This document shows, piece by piece, positions 11,060 to 21,189 of a stretch of DNA of 64,000 bases. This DNA is from Metarhizium brunneum. Its lineage: Eukaryota; Ascomycota; Sordariomycetes; Hypocreales; Clavicipitaceae. The notes under the pieces were generated by a model that searched no databases, was not told the DNA's origin, and was given only the letters and a program-made list of their open reading frames with translations. The stretch spans positions 2,976,001 through 3,040,000 of the forward strand of contig NC_089426.1 of NCBI RefSeq assembly GCF_013426205.1. Direction: 5' to 3'. The position numbers were made by a program, and so were the translations under genes. The first letter of the stretch is position 1. Each line of letters opens with the position of its first letter.

Positions 11060-11174
11060 AGGGCCGGCCCCTCGTTGACCGGCATATGTTTATGGATATT
11101 GTTTAAACTACAAAATCATTTCACTAGTTGAAGAAGACAGTTTAAAGCATTTCGCCGTTGATGAGTCGATTATC

Positions 11175-12863
11175 ATGGCAACCTGTACTCAAACGCAAGT
11201 GGCCTTGGCGCCATCTGTGACCCTCAACACTCACGATACTGCTCAGCGGCAATTGTCAGAAACCAGCAGCGCCAGTGAGTCCAGTGATTCGATTGACGAA
11301 GCTCGTCAGATGTCTCCGTTCCGCAAGGTGGCCGTGATCATACAACTATCTGGAGTCAACTTCGCTTCCAGCGCTGTCAATGGCCTTGTCGTCGTCAGCC
11401 TACCTACCATTACTGCCGATGTCAACCTAGATCCTTCGTTGGCATTTTGGCCAACTTCGGTCTCAAACTTGGCCAATGCCTCTACCATCTTGCTTGCCGG
11501 CTCTCTGGCCGACTCGATTGGCCCACGAACGGTTAATCTTGCTGGCAGTATTGTAACAGGGGCCTTCATACTCGCCTCCGGTGCAAGTAAAACAGGTCCT
11601 CAGCTGGTTGTGATGCGAGCCTTGCAGGGCGTTGGCTATGCCATGCATCTTGCGTCGTCTGTCGCCATTGTCACGAGCACCCTTCCACGTGGAAGACCAC
11701 GGAACTTTGCCTTCTCCTGCCTTGGTCTTAGCCAACCCTTGGGTTTCTCGTTTGGCCTAGTTATTGGGGGCGTTCTTCAAGATCTCCTCGGTTGGAGAGC
11801 AGGCTGGTATATTTACGGATCTTTGACTCTTGTCCTCTCTGCGGTTGCCACCTGGGCGTTGCCAAAGTCCCTCTACGGAAGAACGTTTTGGGGCACCTTG
11901 CGCAATTGCAAGGAGCGAGTAGACTGGGTTGGCGCATTGCTCGCATCGGCTTTCATGGCGTTGCTGTCCTACCTGTTTGCGTAAGTTCATGCCTGTTTAC
12001 ACCAGTTTTTCCCAAGCTTACAGTCTTTGAAGAACTATTAGTGTCGATCTAAAAAGGATGCGAAACCCGGAAAGTATTGTATTCGTTTGCTTGATTGGGA
12101 CTTTGTTGCCGCTGTTTATTGGCTGGGTTCATCGCCAAGTCCGGCTAGGCAAACCAGCATTGATTCCCAACTCACTGTGGAAGAATACTGCGTTTTCCAG
12201 CATTTGTGGTACAGTGGCTCTTTCGTTCGGTGTAACAACAGCCATGGAGTTGTTCTCCAGTCTGTTGTAAGTGCGAAGCCCGTAAGTAGCCAGCATTTCT
12301 GTACTAACAAGGTTTCCAGTTTCCAGGAGGTCCAGCACCTCTCTGCTCTTCAAACTGGCCTCAGAATCATACCCAGTCTAGTCGTTGGGGTTATTCTTAA
12401 CTTCACTACAGGTCTATTTGTCGACAGAGTCCCAGCTCTGTGGCTTGTGACAGGGTCATCCGTGATCTGTTCAATCTCTCCTCTCCTAATGGCCGCGATC
12501 AAGGTGCAATCCCCGTATTGGACCAATGCCTTCATTGCCCAGCTGCTGTCACCGGTGAGCACGGATGTACTCTTCACAGTGGGTCTAATCATCATCTCGG
12601 ATAACTTCCCTGATGACACGCAAGCACTGGCCGGTGCCGTGTTCAATACCGCATCTCAATTTGGCCAGGCGCTCGTCTTGGGCATAATGCAAATTGTGTC
12701 AACGGTTGTGACCAAGGACAACAGTGGCAAGAGCATGCCGATGGCTGTCATGGAGGGACTCAGGGCAAGCTTCTGGACCATGTTTGGCCTCATGATGGTC
12801 TGCACTTTATGGGGAGCAGTCGGTCTACGAAAGACGGGGAAAGTTGGGCTCAAGCGAGATTAG
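11175..12863 (+). CDS. MFS transporter, drug:H+ antiporter (DHA2, 14-TM) type
   Basis: Exons 11175-11980, 12042-12266, 12320-12863; 524 aa, typical for DHA2 exporters. A hydrophilic Ser/Thr-rich N-terminus (about 50 residues) leads into TM1 ('KVAVIIQLSGVNFASSAVNG'). Between TM2 and TM3 is 'GSLADSIGPRTV', the motif A loop; 'MRALQGVGYAM' is motif B and 'GLSQPLGFSFGLVIGGVL' is the antiporter motif C. After the exon 3 join, 'FFQEVQHLSALQTGLRIIP' is the usual loop before TM11. Expected to expel a small molecule across the plasma membrane. It lies at the head of a group of redox genes and regulators and probably exports their substrate or product. Substrate is not predictable. Confidence 0.9.
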
Positions 12864-13305
12864 ACTTGTGGTCATCGCCGCGCGACTGTGGTGGTCACAA
12901 GAGGAAGGAAGGAAGAAGTAGAAAAGTCAAATGCACCACATGTCATATGAAGTCATCACATAGCATAATTAGTGACAGCAAGCGACAAATACCACATTTT
13001 CGTCTTTGACACAGCCATGATACGCCACAAGGTACGTCTGGTTGTCTCGTCGCAAATATTTCCAAAAACTGCATACTGAATTTGAACGGGTCAGCTCGGC
13101 AATCCTCAGAAGTCCGAGGTGGCATTCCTAAAGCGAAGGATACGTACTTGCCGCGTGTGTTTCACCACTGGCTGGTTGGCACCTGTCAGCCACCTGGCGC
13201 CTCATCGGGCCCCCAGGCCGAATTGGGAACATTTGATTGAAGTCATTCGATCAGGTATGTTTTTTTGGTTTCTTTACACGGAACGTCATGGCTCAACAAA
13301 AAAAG

Positions 13306-13314
13306 TATAAAATA
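13306..13314 (+). promoter_or_regulatory. TATA box of the FAD monooxygenase gene
   Basis: TATAAAATA 94 bp before the ATG at 13408, in an A-rich context. The position mirrors those of the MFS and amine oxidase genes. Confidence 0.45.
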
Positions 13315-13407
13315 TGATGGGACGTCTCTTTCTTGGTTTAAAAAAGTTAGATGACGAACAAACACCTCTTTTCGCATACTTAACTTGCTCAGACCAACAT
13401 CACAAAT

Positions 13408-14972
13408 ATGAAGATTATCATCATCGGAGCTGGAATCGCAGGCTGCACAATCTACCTTGAACTGCGGAAGCATCTTCCCAAACCACCCTCTGGAGAAGCG
13501 CACAAAATCACAATCTACGAGGCGTACGACACAAATATTGACACTACTGCTGATGATCGCGGCAATGGTCCAACCTATTCCTCCACCCTCATTGTGGGCG
13601 GCGGTCTGGGGGTTGCTGCCAACGGACTCAACGTCATCAAGCGGCTGGATGAGAACATGCTGCGTGAAATCGTCCGCGGCGGATATAGCTGTGCCACGAT
13701 GAACATGAAGAGCAAAAATGGCAGAGTTCTAGCACGGATGCAGCCCGCCGGTAAGCCAGCTTTAGATGGAAAGGGACAAGGGACCATGAATACCGTTGCG
13801 TGTAGTCGCCATGGGCTGTGGCGGGAACTTCGTAAGAGGGTCCCGGACGACGATATTGTCACAAGGAGAGTTTCTGAAGTGGTCGCAAGGTCTGATGGCC
13901 TTAATGTGGTGAGTTTCGTCGATGGGAGTCCTTCTGCGGAGGCAGATCTAGTCATCGGCGCCGATGGGCTCAAGGGCCTGGCCAAGAAGGCATTGTTTCC
14001 GGGTGAAAAGACAGATCCATTCCCCCCGCATTATGAGTGAGTATTTCGCATCACTTAGTTGAAACTCGGCATCTGACAGTGTTGCAGGGGTCTTTGCGGA
14101 GTTGGTGGCTTCGCCCCTTACTCGCTCGTCAAAGGTCACGTTGAGATTGGATCGATGAACTTTGTCATGGGCGGCAACGGTTTCTTTGGGTATTTCATCG
14201 CAGAGAGCGCACTCGACGCACCCCATCGCGACTCTCCTTATCATGTTTCACCACCAGGCGAGAGCGTCGGTTGGTGGTCAACATATTCTGTCGACGAGTG
14301 TCCCGATCCAAAGTCGGTGGACAAGGAAGACATACTCAAACAGCTGCGCGAGCGTCACAAGAACTGGAAAGACCCTGTTATATGCAAAGTCCTTGAGACT
14401 TCAAAGGTGACGAGCATGTATCCTACGTGGATCGTGCCTCCGCTGCCAACGTGGGAGCGGGACGGCGTCGTCTTGGTAGGGGATGCTGCGCATGCGCTGC
14501 CCCCTACCTCCGGCCAAGGCAGCTCCCAAGCGCTGGAAGACGTCGAGTGCTTCTCTCTCTTTCTCGGCCACCACTTGGGCAAAGCCTATGAGTCTGGTGG
14601 GCATGATCCCACGGACTACAAAGAGGTCATCAGGGCGGCAGCGAAACAATACATGGATCTCCGCCAGCCTCACGTAAAGAGGATTCTCGATCACGCTCAA
14701 CAGTCACAGAACCGCAAGCGCGACAAGACGGTCATCGAGGAATACATCATGTACGCCTTTATGTGGATGATAGGTAAGCAGGCCACCGAGATTGTAGCCT
14801 TTTGTCACATTTCTCTCCCTTCTCGTTTTCCCTTCTTTTTAGTGATTTAATCCTGTTGAGACACTGACACGGCACAGGGTGGTTCCCAAACGTAATGACG
14901 AAGCCGTTGAAACAGCTGGTGGAATACGATATTGCTTCCGAGGTATACAAGGTGTTACATGTCAAGTCATAA
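13408..14972 (+). CDS. FAD-dependent aromatic-type monooxygenase
   Basis: Exons 13408-14036, 14088-14773, 14878-14972; 469 aa. The protein starts directly with the dinucleotide fold: 'MKIIIIGAGIAGCTIYLELRK' (GxGxxG at residues 7-12). 'DLVIGADGLKG' is the DG motif, and 'DGVVLVGDAAHALPPTSGQG' (GD at 341-342) binds the FAD ribityl chain, so all three hallmarks of group A flavin monooxygenases are present. The C-terminal exon is short (WFPNVMTKPLKQLVEYD...). Such enzymes hydroxylate or epoxidise aromatic or polyene substrates using NAD(P)H and O2. No signal peptide or membrane segment is apparent. Neighbours (MFS, MDR oxidoreductase, amine oxidase, Zn2Cys6 factors) suggest a role in a specialised pathway. 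Confidence 0.9.
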
Positions 14973-16298
14973 GGCTATATGCGCTCGTGTCTACTCTTGG
15001 GGCATAGGGACAACATGAGCTAGTGAAATCAGCACATACTCCGCTATTTACAGAGGTCAATGTTAGTATGTAATAGATCATCTACTCTCCGATCAACTTG
15101 CAGCTGCTAGTATAACTGCTGTACTTCCCTAATAGCATTACCTGTGGTTGCAGAGCCTGGCCCTGGTAACTCAACGCCGGGATTGTGAGTATGAATCTGG
15201 GCTCTCTTTAAACTTGGCCATTACGTTTCTTGCCTTGAGGATGTCCTTTGATATGAGTAATTACACTCAGATCTCGAAAGCAGGAGTTGCAATCACGACG
15301 CGATTCTACAGGCGCGACGGTCCTTGCAGACCTATTTGAAGAGGCCTCATGGTCAAGAAAGGCCTTTTTGCCCAGCCGTCTCCATGCTGAAACAAAAGAC
15401 AAGGAATTCAGCACGCACACAAGTGGAAAATTGTTATTCAGTCCTAGTGAGGTGAGCCACAATCAAGAGTTAACCGTTCTGTACGCATGTCTGGTCAGTG
15501 TCGTACCATACACTCTATGCTTGAAAGCAAAACTTGAGCAGTGGATGTAGGACGGATTCTCTAGAACAAATATCGAAACCAGCTTTGAATCTCGGCAGGG
15601 TCAGGTCCGGAATAAGGTTGCGTCGGTCGGCAAACTCGATGAAAACGCCATTTTGGTCTTTTGTGCAACTCCTACTCTTGGACTGCGGACTACGGAGTTT
15701 AGAGTGCGGACTTGTTTTATTTTCTTTGTTTTTTTTTCTTCTCTCTCGATCAATACTCCATACACGGACGATAACGGTGAAATTAGGATTCAACGCAAAA
15801 CTCCGACCCTTGATCAGCCTCGGCGCCTCATCTCCACTGACAAATCAAAAATCGCTGGCAAATGCGTGGCTTAATTGGGTAGACTTGTCAAGCTGCTCCC
15901 ACGAAATACAACTCTAGGCGAAAATGAGTCCGCATCTCCAGCAGATTGCCACACTCGTGAGTCGTCGGCACTGTCGTGCAGTTGCGGGTTAGACCTTACC
16001 GGCATGATGGTTGCACCGAGACATAAGCACCGGAATGGATCTGGCCATGTAGATCCAGATGACTAAACAGAGGAGGTTCTCAAAGAAGGGAAGAGAATTG
16101 CAATGAAGACCTGCCATCGCGATACAAAAAGACAATCACGCGCAAATAGACTTTATCCTTTTGCAGCATCGAACCCGGATGTCAACTTGGCTGACGTGGA
16201 AGCTTACCTCTCCTCACCGAAACCTAAAAAGAAACCCGACGGGCCGCTCAACACTCACCTTGGCCGCGCATTAAAAACATTGCTCATTTGCATTCGCC
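14973..16298. other. Intergenic, 1.3 kb without recognised gene
   Basis: Between the FAD monooxygenase and the MDR gene, which point the same way. Open frames are short and overlapping. A T-rich tract lies near 15715-15745. No clear TATA box or recognised coding similarity. Confidence 0.5.
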
Positions 16299-17740
16299 AT
16301 GGCCACGATGCAGTCTATTAACACGACGGCCTACTCGGACCCTTCCGGGTACCGGCTATCGTCTCTGCCCAAGCCCGAGGTCAGCGATCCTGGTGATGTG
16401 GTTATCCAGGTTCATGCGGCCAGCATCAACCCGATTGATGTGAAGAAAGCCGCCGGCGCCATGAAGATGGTGCTCAAGGACTCGTGAGTTGTATCCATCA
16501 TTTCAAGCCCCTTTCCCATGACCACATGTGATGGCCCAATTGTCGCTTACACGTTACACGTCTCGCATAGTTTTCCATACAAGGTCGGATACGACTGCGC
16601 CGGCATCGTGCTGGCCGTTGGGGAAACCGTCACGCGAGTCAAAGTCGGCGACGAGGTGTACATCCGATTGCCTGAATCTCATCGAGGTACAGAGTCCCTC
16701 TTGACTTGGTACATCTAGTCGCCGCAGCACTACTAACTCTGGCGACACAGGATCCTGGAGTCAGTTTGCGAAATGCCCCGAGAGCTACGTGGCTCTCAAG
16801 CCGGCATCCCTGTCCTTCGAGGCAGCCGCCTCGCTTCCTCTCGCTGCCATGACGGCCTTCCAGGCCCTCAAGAAGTACGACGGCTCACTAGCCGGGAAGA
16901 CGGTATTTGTACCTGCCGGCCGTGCGTATTTCCCTCCTCCCACTCCATCCCGACAAGCACGAAGCAATCCAGTATAATACGTTAGCTAACAGAGATTGCA
17001 CCTTCTAGTCAGCGGGACAGGTTCCTATGCGTGCCAATTGGCCAAGAACGTGTTTGGAGCAGGCAAGGTCATTACCACCGTGTCGACATCCAAGGTAGCC
17101 AGAGTCCCCGAACTCCTTGGCCAAGGCGTCGTTGACGAAAGTATGTATTTTTTTTCACGCCTACATGTCCAACAACTTCCCAGAGAGTTGATTCTATGCC
17201 CCAAGTTTCAGTTCCAAATCCCTCCCCTCATGACGGGCCCCTTGCTGACGGGCAATTCGCACAGTCATCGACTACACCCAGGCAAACCCGGCAGCCAGCA
17301 TCCCCGCCAAGTCGGTAGACTTCATGCTCGACACCACCGGCCAGGCAATGGAGTTCCTGAGCCGGATGGTCCCGGAGACAGGCCTCGTCGTCTCCATCTC
17401 CACCACGCCGTCCGGCAAGCAGATGCAGGACGCGGCCGTCACCAGGTCGTCCGACTCGGGCAAGATTCCGTTCGTAGCCTCCACCGTGCTGAACACGCTG
17501 GATTCTATGCGCAAGTGGCGCGCGAAGCGGTGGCGCGTCAGCTACGAGTACATGTTCCTGGACCCCAGCGGTGCTGACCTCGATGCGCTGCGTGAGCATG
17601 TCGCCGCCGGAAAGCTGAAGCCTGTTGTAGGACTCACGGTCAAGTTTGAGGACATCGAGGCCGTTAGGCAGGCTGCCATGACTTCATACCAGGGAAAAGG
17701 CGGCATCGGGAAGACTGTGATTAAAATGGACGTCAAGTGA
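16299..17740 (+). CDS. MDR-family NAD(P)H oxidoreductase (quinone/enoyl reductase type, zinc-free)
   Basis: Exons 16299-16483, 16571-16686, 16751-16921, 17009-17140, 17265-17740; 359 aa. All four joins restore family motifs: 'YKVGYDCAGIVLAVG' (GroES-like substrate domain), 'PLAAMTAFQALKKY', 'PAGLSGTGSYACQLAK' (Rossmann start) and 'VDE-IIDYTQANPA'. The GHE zinc motif and four-Cys structural zinc site are not seen, so this is a zinc-free MDR close to zeta-crystallin, or to the trans-acting enoyl reductases of polyketide clusters. It would use NADPH to reduce an activated C=C or a quinone. A second ATG follows three codons in. It lies in the redox neighbourhood but no PKS is present, so a stand-alone reductase is the simpler reading. 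Confidence 0.88.
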
Positions 17741-17958
17741 GATTCTGTCAATTTCCCGAGTCTTTCTCGAATGGGCTCGCCTTGGTCATGGTCTTGTCGC
17801 GGTTAAAATCTGTTTTGCTGGGCTCCTTCACACAAAGGCTGGGTTTTTAATTTTTCATAATACCACTTATGTCCGTACAATGCGGCTAAAACCACTTGGC
17901 ATTTTCGTAATTATTTCATAGTCATCGGAAAACCTTGAACATGTCGGCGCACCAACCC

Positions 17959-19551
17959 CTAACGTGTGGACGAGCCCCCCAAAGCATCAATAACCTCCCT
18001 CGCACCCCGAAGTCCAGAACGAACCGCGCCCTCCATATACCCCCTCCACACATCCGCCGTCTCCGTCCCAACAAAGTGAATGTTCTGAAACGGCTCATAC
18101 AGCGCCTTGCCGGCCTCGCTTGTAAGCAGCCCAGGAGGCATCACAGGACTAGGCGCACCCAATGTCCAGGGGTCTTTTGTCCACTCCTTCTCGATGACGT
18201 TGACGGGATCGGGAATCCCCTCCCCCGTCGCGGTTTCAAACGCCGTCTTAAATTCCTCGAGCACAGCGGTCCGCCTCTCCTCCGCGGACAAACGAGACCA
18301 GGAGCGCCCCGTCTCTCCCGTGTGAAAGCACGTAATGCTGTATTGGCCATCTTCAGGGACACAAGTATCCCGCGTGAAGGAAATCGCAGTACCAGTAGAC
18401 GTGTATACCCCCGATAGGTCGGCGGCAAGCCACCACGGTTCTGAAAATACAAGAATTGTCTTTGAGTAGTAGCCCAGCTTGGTGGATTGGCTGAGAAGCT
18501 GCTTGGGCTGCGGCAGCCTGGGGGAGAATTGGACAGTGGGGAGGAGACAGCTTGGAAGGGACATGATGACTTTCTTGGCCGTGTATTTGTCCCCGGTTTT
18601 GGATTCGACGACGCATCCTGTGGCGGACTGGGTAATGCTTGTGACTGGGCTGGAGAGTTTGACGGCACCGGGTGTCAACCCTCGTGCTATTTCAACGCTG
18701 AAACTCTGGTTTCCTGAGGCCATGGACGTTAGTTTACGTCTTGATCTTGTGACTGTGTTGATGTATACATCTACGCATGTCTTCGTTGGAGATGGGTGGC
18801 ATTCTCACCTTGGCGGTTTCGTAGGTACTGCCCCCCGTTCTTCCCATCAGAAATCATGTTTGCAAGTCCGGCTGCGCGCTTGATGGTGTCCAGAAAGTAC
18901 AATGCGCTGGGATAGCTGCTTTCCAACCCCACAAGTGCCTTGACCAGCTCGTTCACGAGAGTGTTTGCATCCTCGTTTTTGAACTTGTCTGCCACAAAAT
19001 CGTGCAGCGACACCGAGTCGAGTGTCTCTGCGTGGGGTGTGAGGCTAGGATCGCTGGTATTGCTTTTCTCGGCAAGCTCTCCGATCTTTTGTAGAAGATG
19101 CATGAGCCGCTCGAGTTGTTCTGGCTCCAACTATGACACGCGCATGGTTAATATTACGAGATTAGGAATGCCGCGCTTTTCTTGGTATCATTGTATAACG
19201 TAAACGTACGTTTGCCAGCATTCCGTAGGGAACCTTGTCAATTTTGCCATCTGGGGCTCTGACCATTGAGTCCCCTTCATCTCGTTGCTTGACGAGATCA
19301 AAGCTGAATTCTTGGGCTAGCGAATACATTTCAGACTGGTTTGTATCGTTGATCCAAGCCGCGCCCAGGTCTACAACGCCAGTGCCCTTGGATGATGCAG
19401 GAACCGAGAGCGTCTTGCCGCCCACGCGGTCCATAGCTTCCAGGACAACATATTTCAGGCCTGCGGCGTGTATTTCTCTTGCTGCTCGGAGACCGCTTAG
19501 GCCAGCTCCAACTATTACAACGTCCAAGTTGTTGATTTGGGTTGTCGCCAT
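17959..19551 (-). CDS. Flavin monoamine oxidase-family protein
   Basis: Minus strand exons 19210-19551, 18809-19130, 17959-18713; 472 aa. The N-terminus has the FAD fold 'DVVIVGAGLSGLRAAREI' and 'VLEAMDRVGGKT'; the C-terminus has 'HFVGTETADVWRGYMEGAVRSG', the conserved FAD-binding end of amine oxidases. 'EPWWLAADLSG' and 'LGAPSPVMPPG' also fit fungal MAO-N-like enzymes. Expected reaction: oxidation of an amine to imine/aldehyde with H2O2 release. There is no C-terminal SKL, so peroxisomal import is not indicated. It converges on the MDR gene (218 bp between stops) and is divergent from a broken regulator gene. Polyamine or aromatic amine substrates are both possible. Confidence 0.9.
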
Positions 19552-19652
19552 GTTGAGATGTCGTGCTTGGAAAATGATTCAGGGTGTACCTCTTGGAAAA
19601 GTGAAGGACGAGTGATTGAGTTATTGTTCCAGATGTCGAGGCGAGCTGGGCA

Positions 19653-19659
19653 ATATATA
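19653..19659 (-). promoter_or_regulatory. TATA box of the amine oxidase gene
   Basis: TATATA on the minus strand about 105 bp before the start codon at 19551, at nearly the same spacing as in the MFS and monooxygenase genes. Confidence 0.4.
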
Positions 19660-20202
19660 GCAGAAAATGAATGTTTTCAATGTCACCATGTCTTCAAACA
19701 CGATGGTTACCACATAAAATGCCGAGAGATATCGACAATCTAGCCGCGATGTGACCGAATCGAATCGCTGGCTCCCAATTCTCGGAGCTCAAAACACCAT
19801 TGTGAGCCACAGTCCACGCGTCCTAGGCAAGGATGGCAAGGGCCTAAGCACCGCCATGTATATGGATTCAGCCATGGCTCCAGCAATGACAGACACACTC
19901 ACATCCTATGAGAACAGCTGATATGCATCAGCAACCTTGTTTTCGAGCCACACCAAGCGCGGCAAGAGAAAACAGTTGCCGCGCCCCTCAGATCTCACGT
20001 CGTCCCGCTTCACCCACTTACCACCCCGGGCAGCTTACTCTTAACTCTGGGGCTGAAGCTTCTCCGCATCTCATTCTTGTGCTGGATCTGAACAAGATGG
20101 ACGGTATGGGCTGGGTCCATCGCCGGCCGCGGTCGCCGAGGCCTCCGGAGACTCCGGACACCAGATCGGCCAGCCAGGTTCCCCACAAAGTTCCATATCA
20201 GG

Positions 20203-21189
20203 CATGCGCGAACGAAGACCGGATGTACGACATGTTGTTGCCGTGAGAAGAAGTGCGACGAATCCCAGCCTCGCTGTACTGGTTGTATGAGAAACGGGCT
20301 GGGTTGCTGGCCCAAGGTTGATGAGCCTGCCAAAACCCAATGTCGGGGCAGAGAGAGACGCCAGCAGAGTCGGGGATATGCGTTCCAGACGGAAGAATAT
20401 CAGACCCCGTTGCACTTGAACGTAGTTTTCTTGCTTCCCATGGAGGCAAGGACAAGTCTGACCTCGCAATCGCATCTCCTCCTCCAACACTACTTAACAG
20501 ACACGGCTACCATGGTCTTCGCCGGCGTGCTGTCTCCGAACCCATTCATAACATACCTACTTCCGCTGGCGCTGACCAACCCGTTGCTCATGCATAGTAT
20601 ACTCACTGTCAGTGGCTCTCATCTCGCCTACAGGCTTGCGGAAGAAGCACAGGGAGCAAATTCTCCGTCCAAAGACTTAAATATAGCCAACGAAGCTTTG
20701 GTGAAGTGCATTAAGGCGTGGGCCATGGATCCGTTGCCAGATGTAGCCTCGAGCAGGGACACGGCAAGCCTCGAGGCTCGCATCTTTGACTCGGAGCAGA
20801 AGAGAAAAGCGGCAGAATGCCTACGCCAGACATTATAAATTTATGCTGCGCTGTCGCTGCTTGGTTCGTCGTCTCCTAGTGACGGTCTCAGAAGGGAGGT
20901 TCAGCAAAGGATTGACAGCACAATCCGCCTGGCGACATACCTGCGGAACTCGCCATGCTCAACAAATCTTCTATGGGCGATTTTCATTGCAGGCTCTTGC
21001 AAGGAGGATACAAAACAGCGTGAAGGACTCATTTATGGTCTCAAGAATAGCAGGTACCAAATGCAGCATCTGCGAGTTGTTCAACGAGGCTTGCAGTTGC
21101 TCTGGGCGGATGATGACACTCATGCCTATGGGCCGTTTGGTTTACGCTATGTCGCCCAGAAACATGGCCTTGGCCTGGTTATTGTGTAA
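20203..21189 (+). pseudogene. Broken Zn2Cys6 transcription factor
   Basis: One reading frame carries the whole relic. At 20224-20310 it encodes a perfect zinc cluster C-x2-C-x6-C-x6-C-x2-C-x6-C (TGCTTCCCREKKC..CTGCMRNGLGC). Next comes a fungal-specific factor domain start ('LLQHYLTDTATMVFAG', 'NPLLMHSILTVSGSHLAYR') and, after a TAA at 20836-20838, the domain end in the same frame ('LLWAIFIAGSC', 'RYQMQHLRVV', 'ADDDTHAYGPFG') up to TAA 21187-21189. The part between 'SSRDTASL' and 'KRKAAECLRQTL' looks too short compared with related factors, suggesting an internal deletion. No in-frame ATG precedes the cluster and no GT near the stop allows a sensible intron. It is adjacent to and divergent from the amine oxidase, where a pathway regulator would be expected. 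Confidence 0.8.

Larger units (their letters stand above)
10191..11174. other. Divergent promoter region upstream of MFS gene
   Basis: About 1 kb between the PanE-like gene (minus) and the MFS gene (plus). It holds a CACGTG box, two CCAAT boxes and a TATA box (listed separately). An open frame at 10656-10874 has no recognisable product. Confidence 0.5.

Noticed and set aside
20742..20880. An intron that would remove the stop at 20836 in the Zn2Cys6 relic
   Set aside because: The only GT upstream (20742) and AG downstream (20877) would also remove well-conserved residues on both sides of the stop, so a broken gene is more likely.
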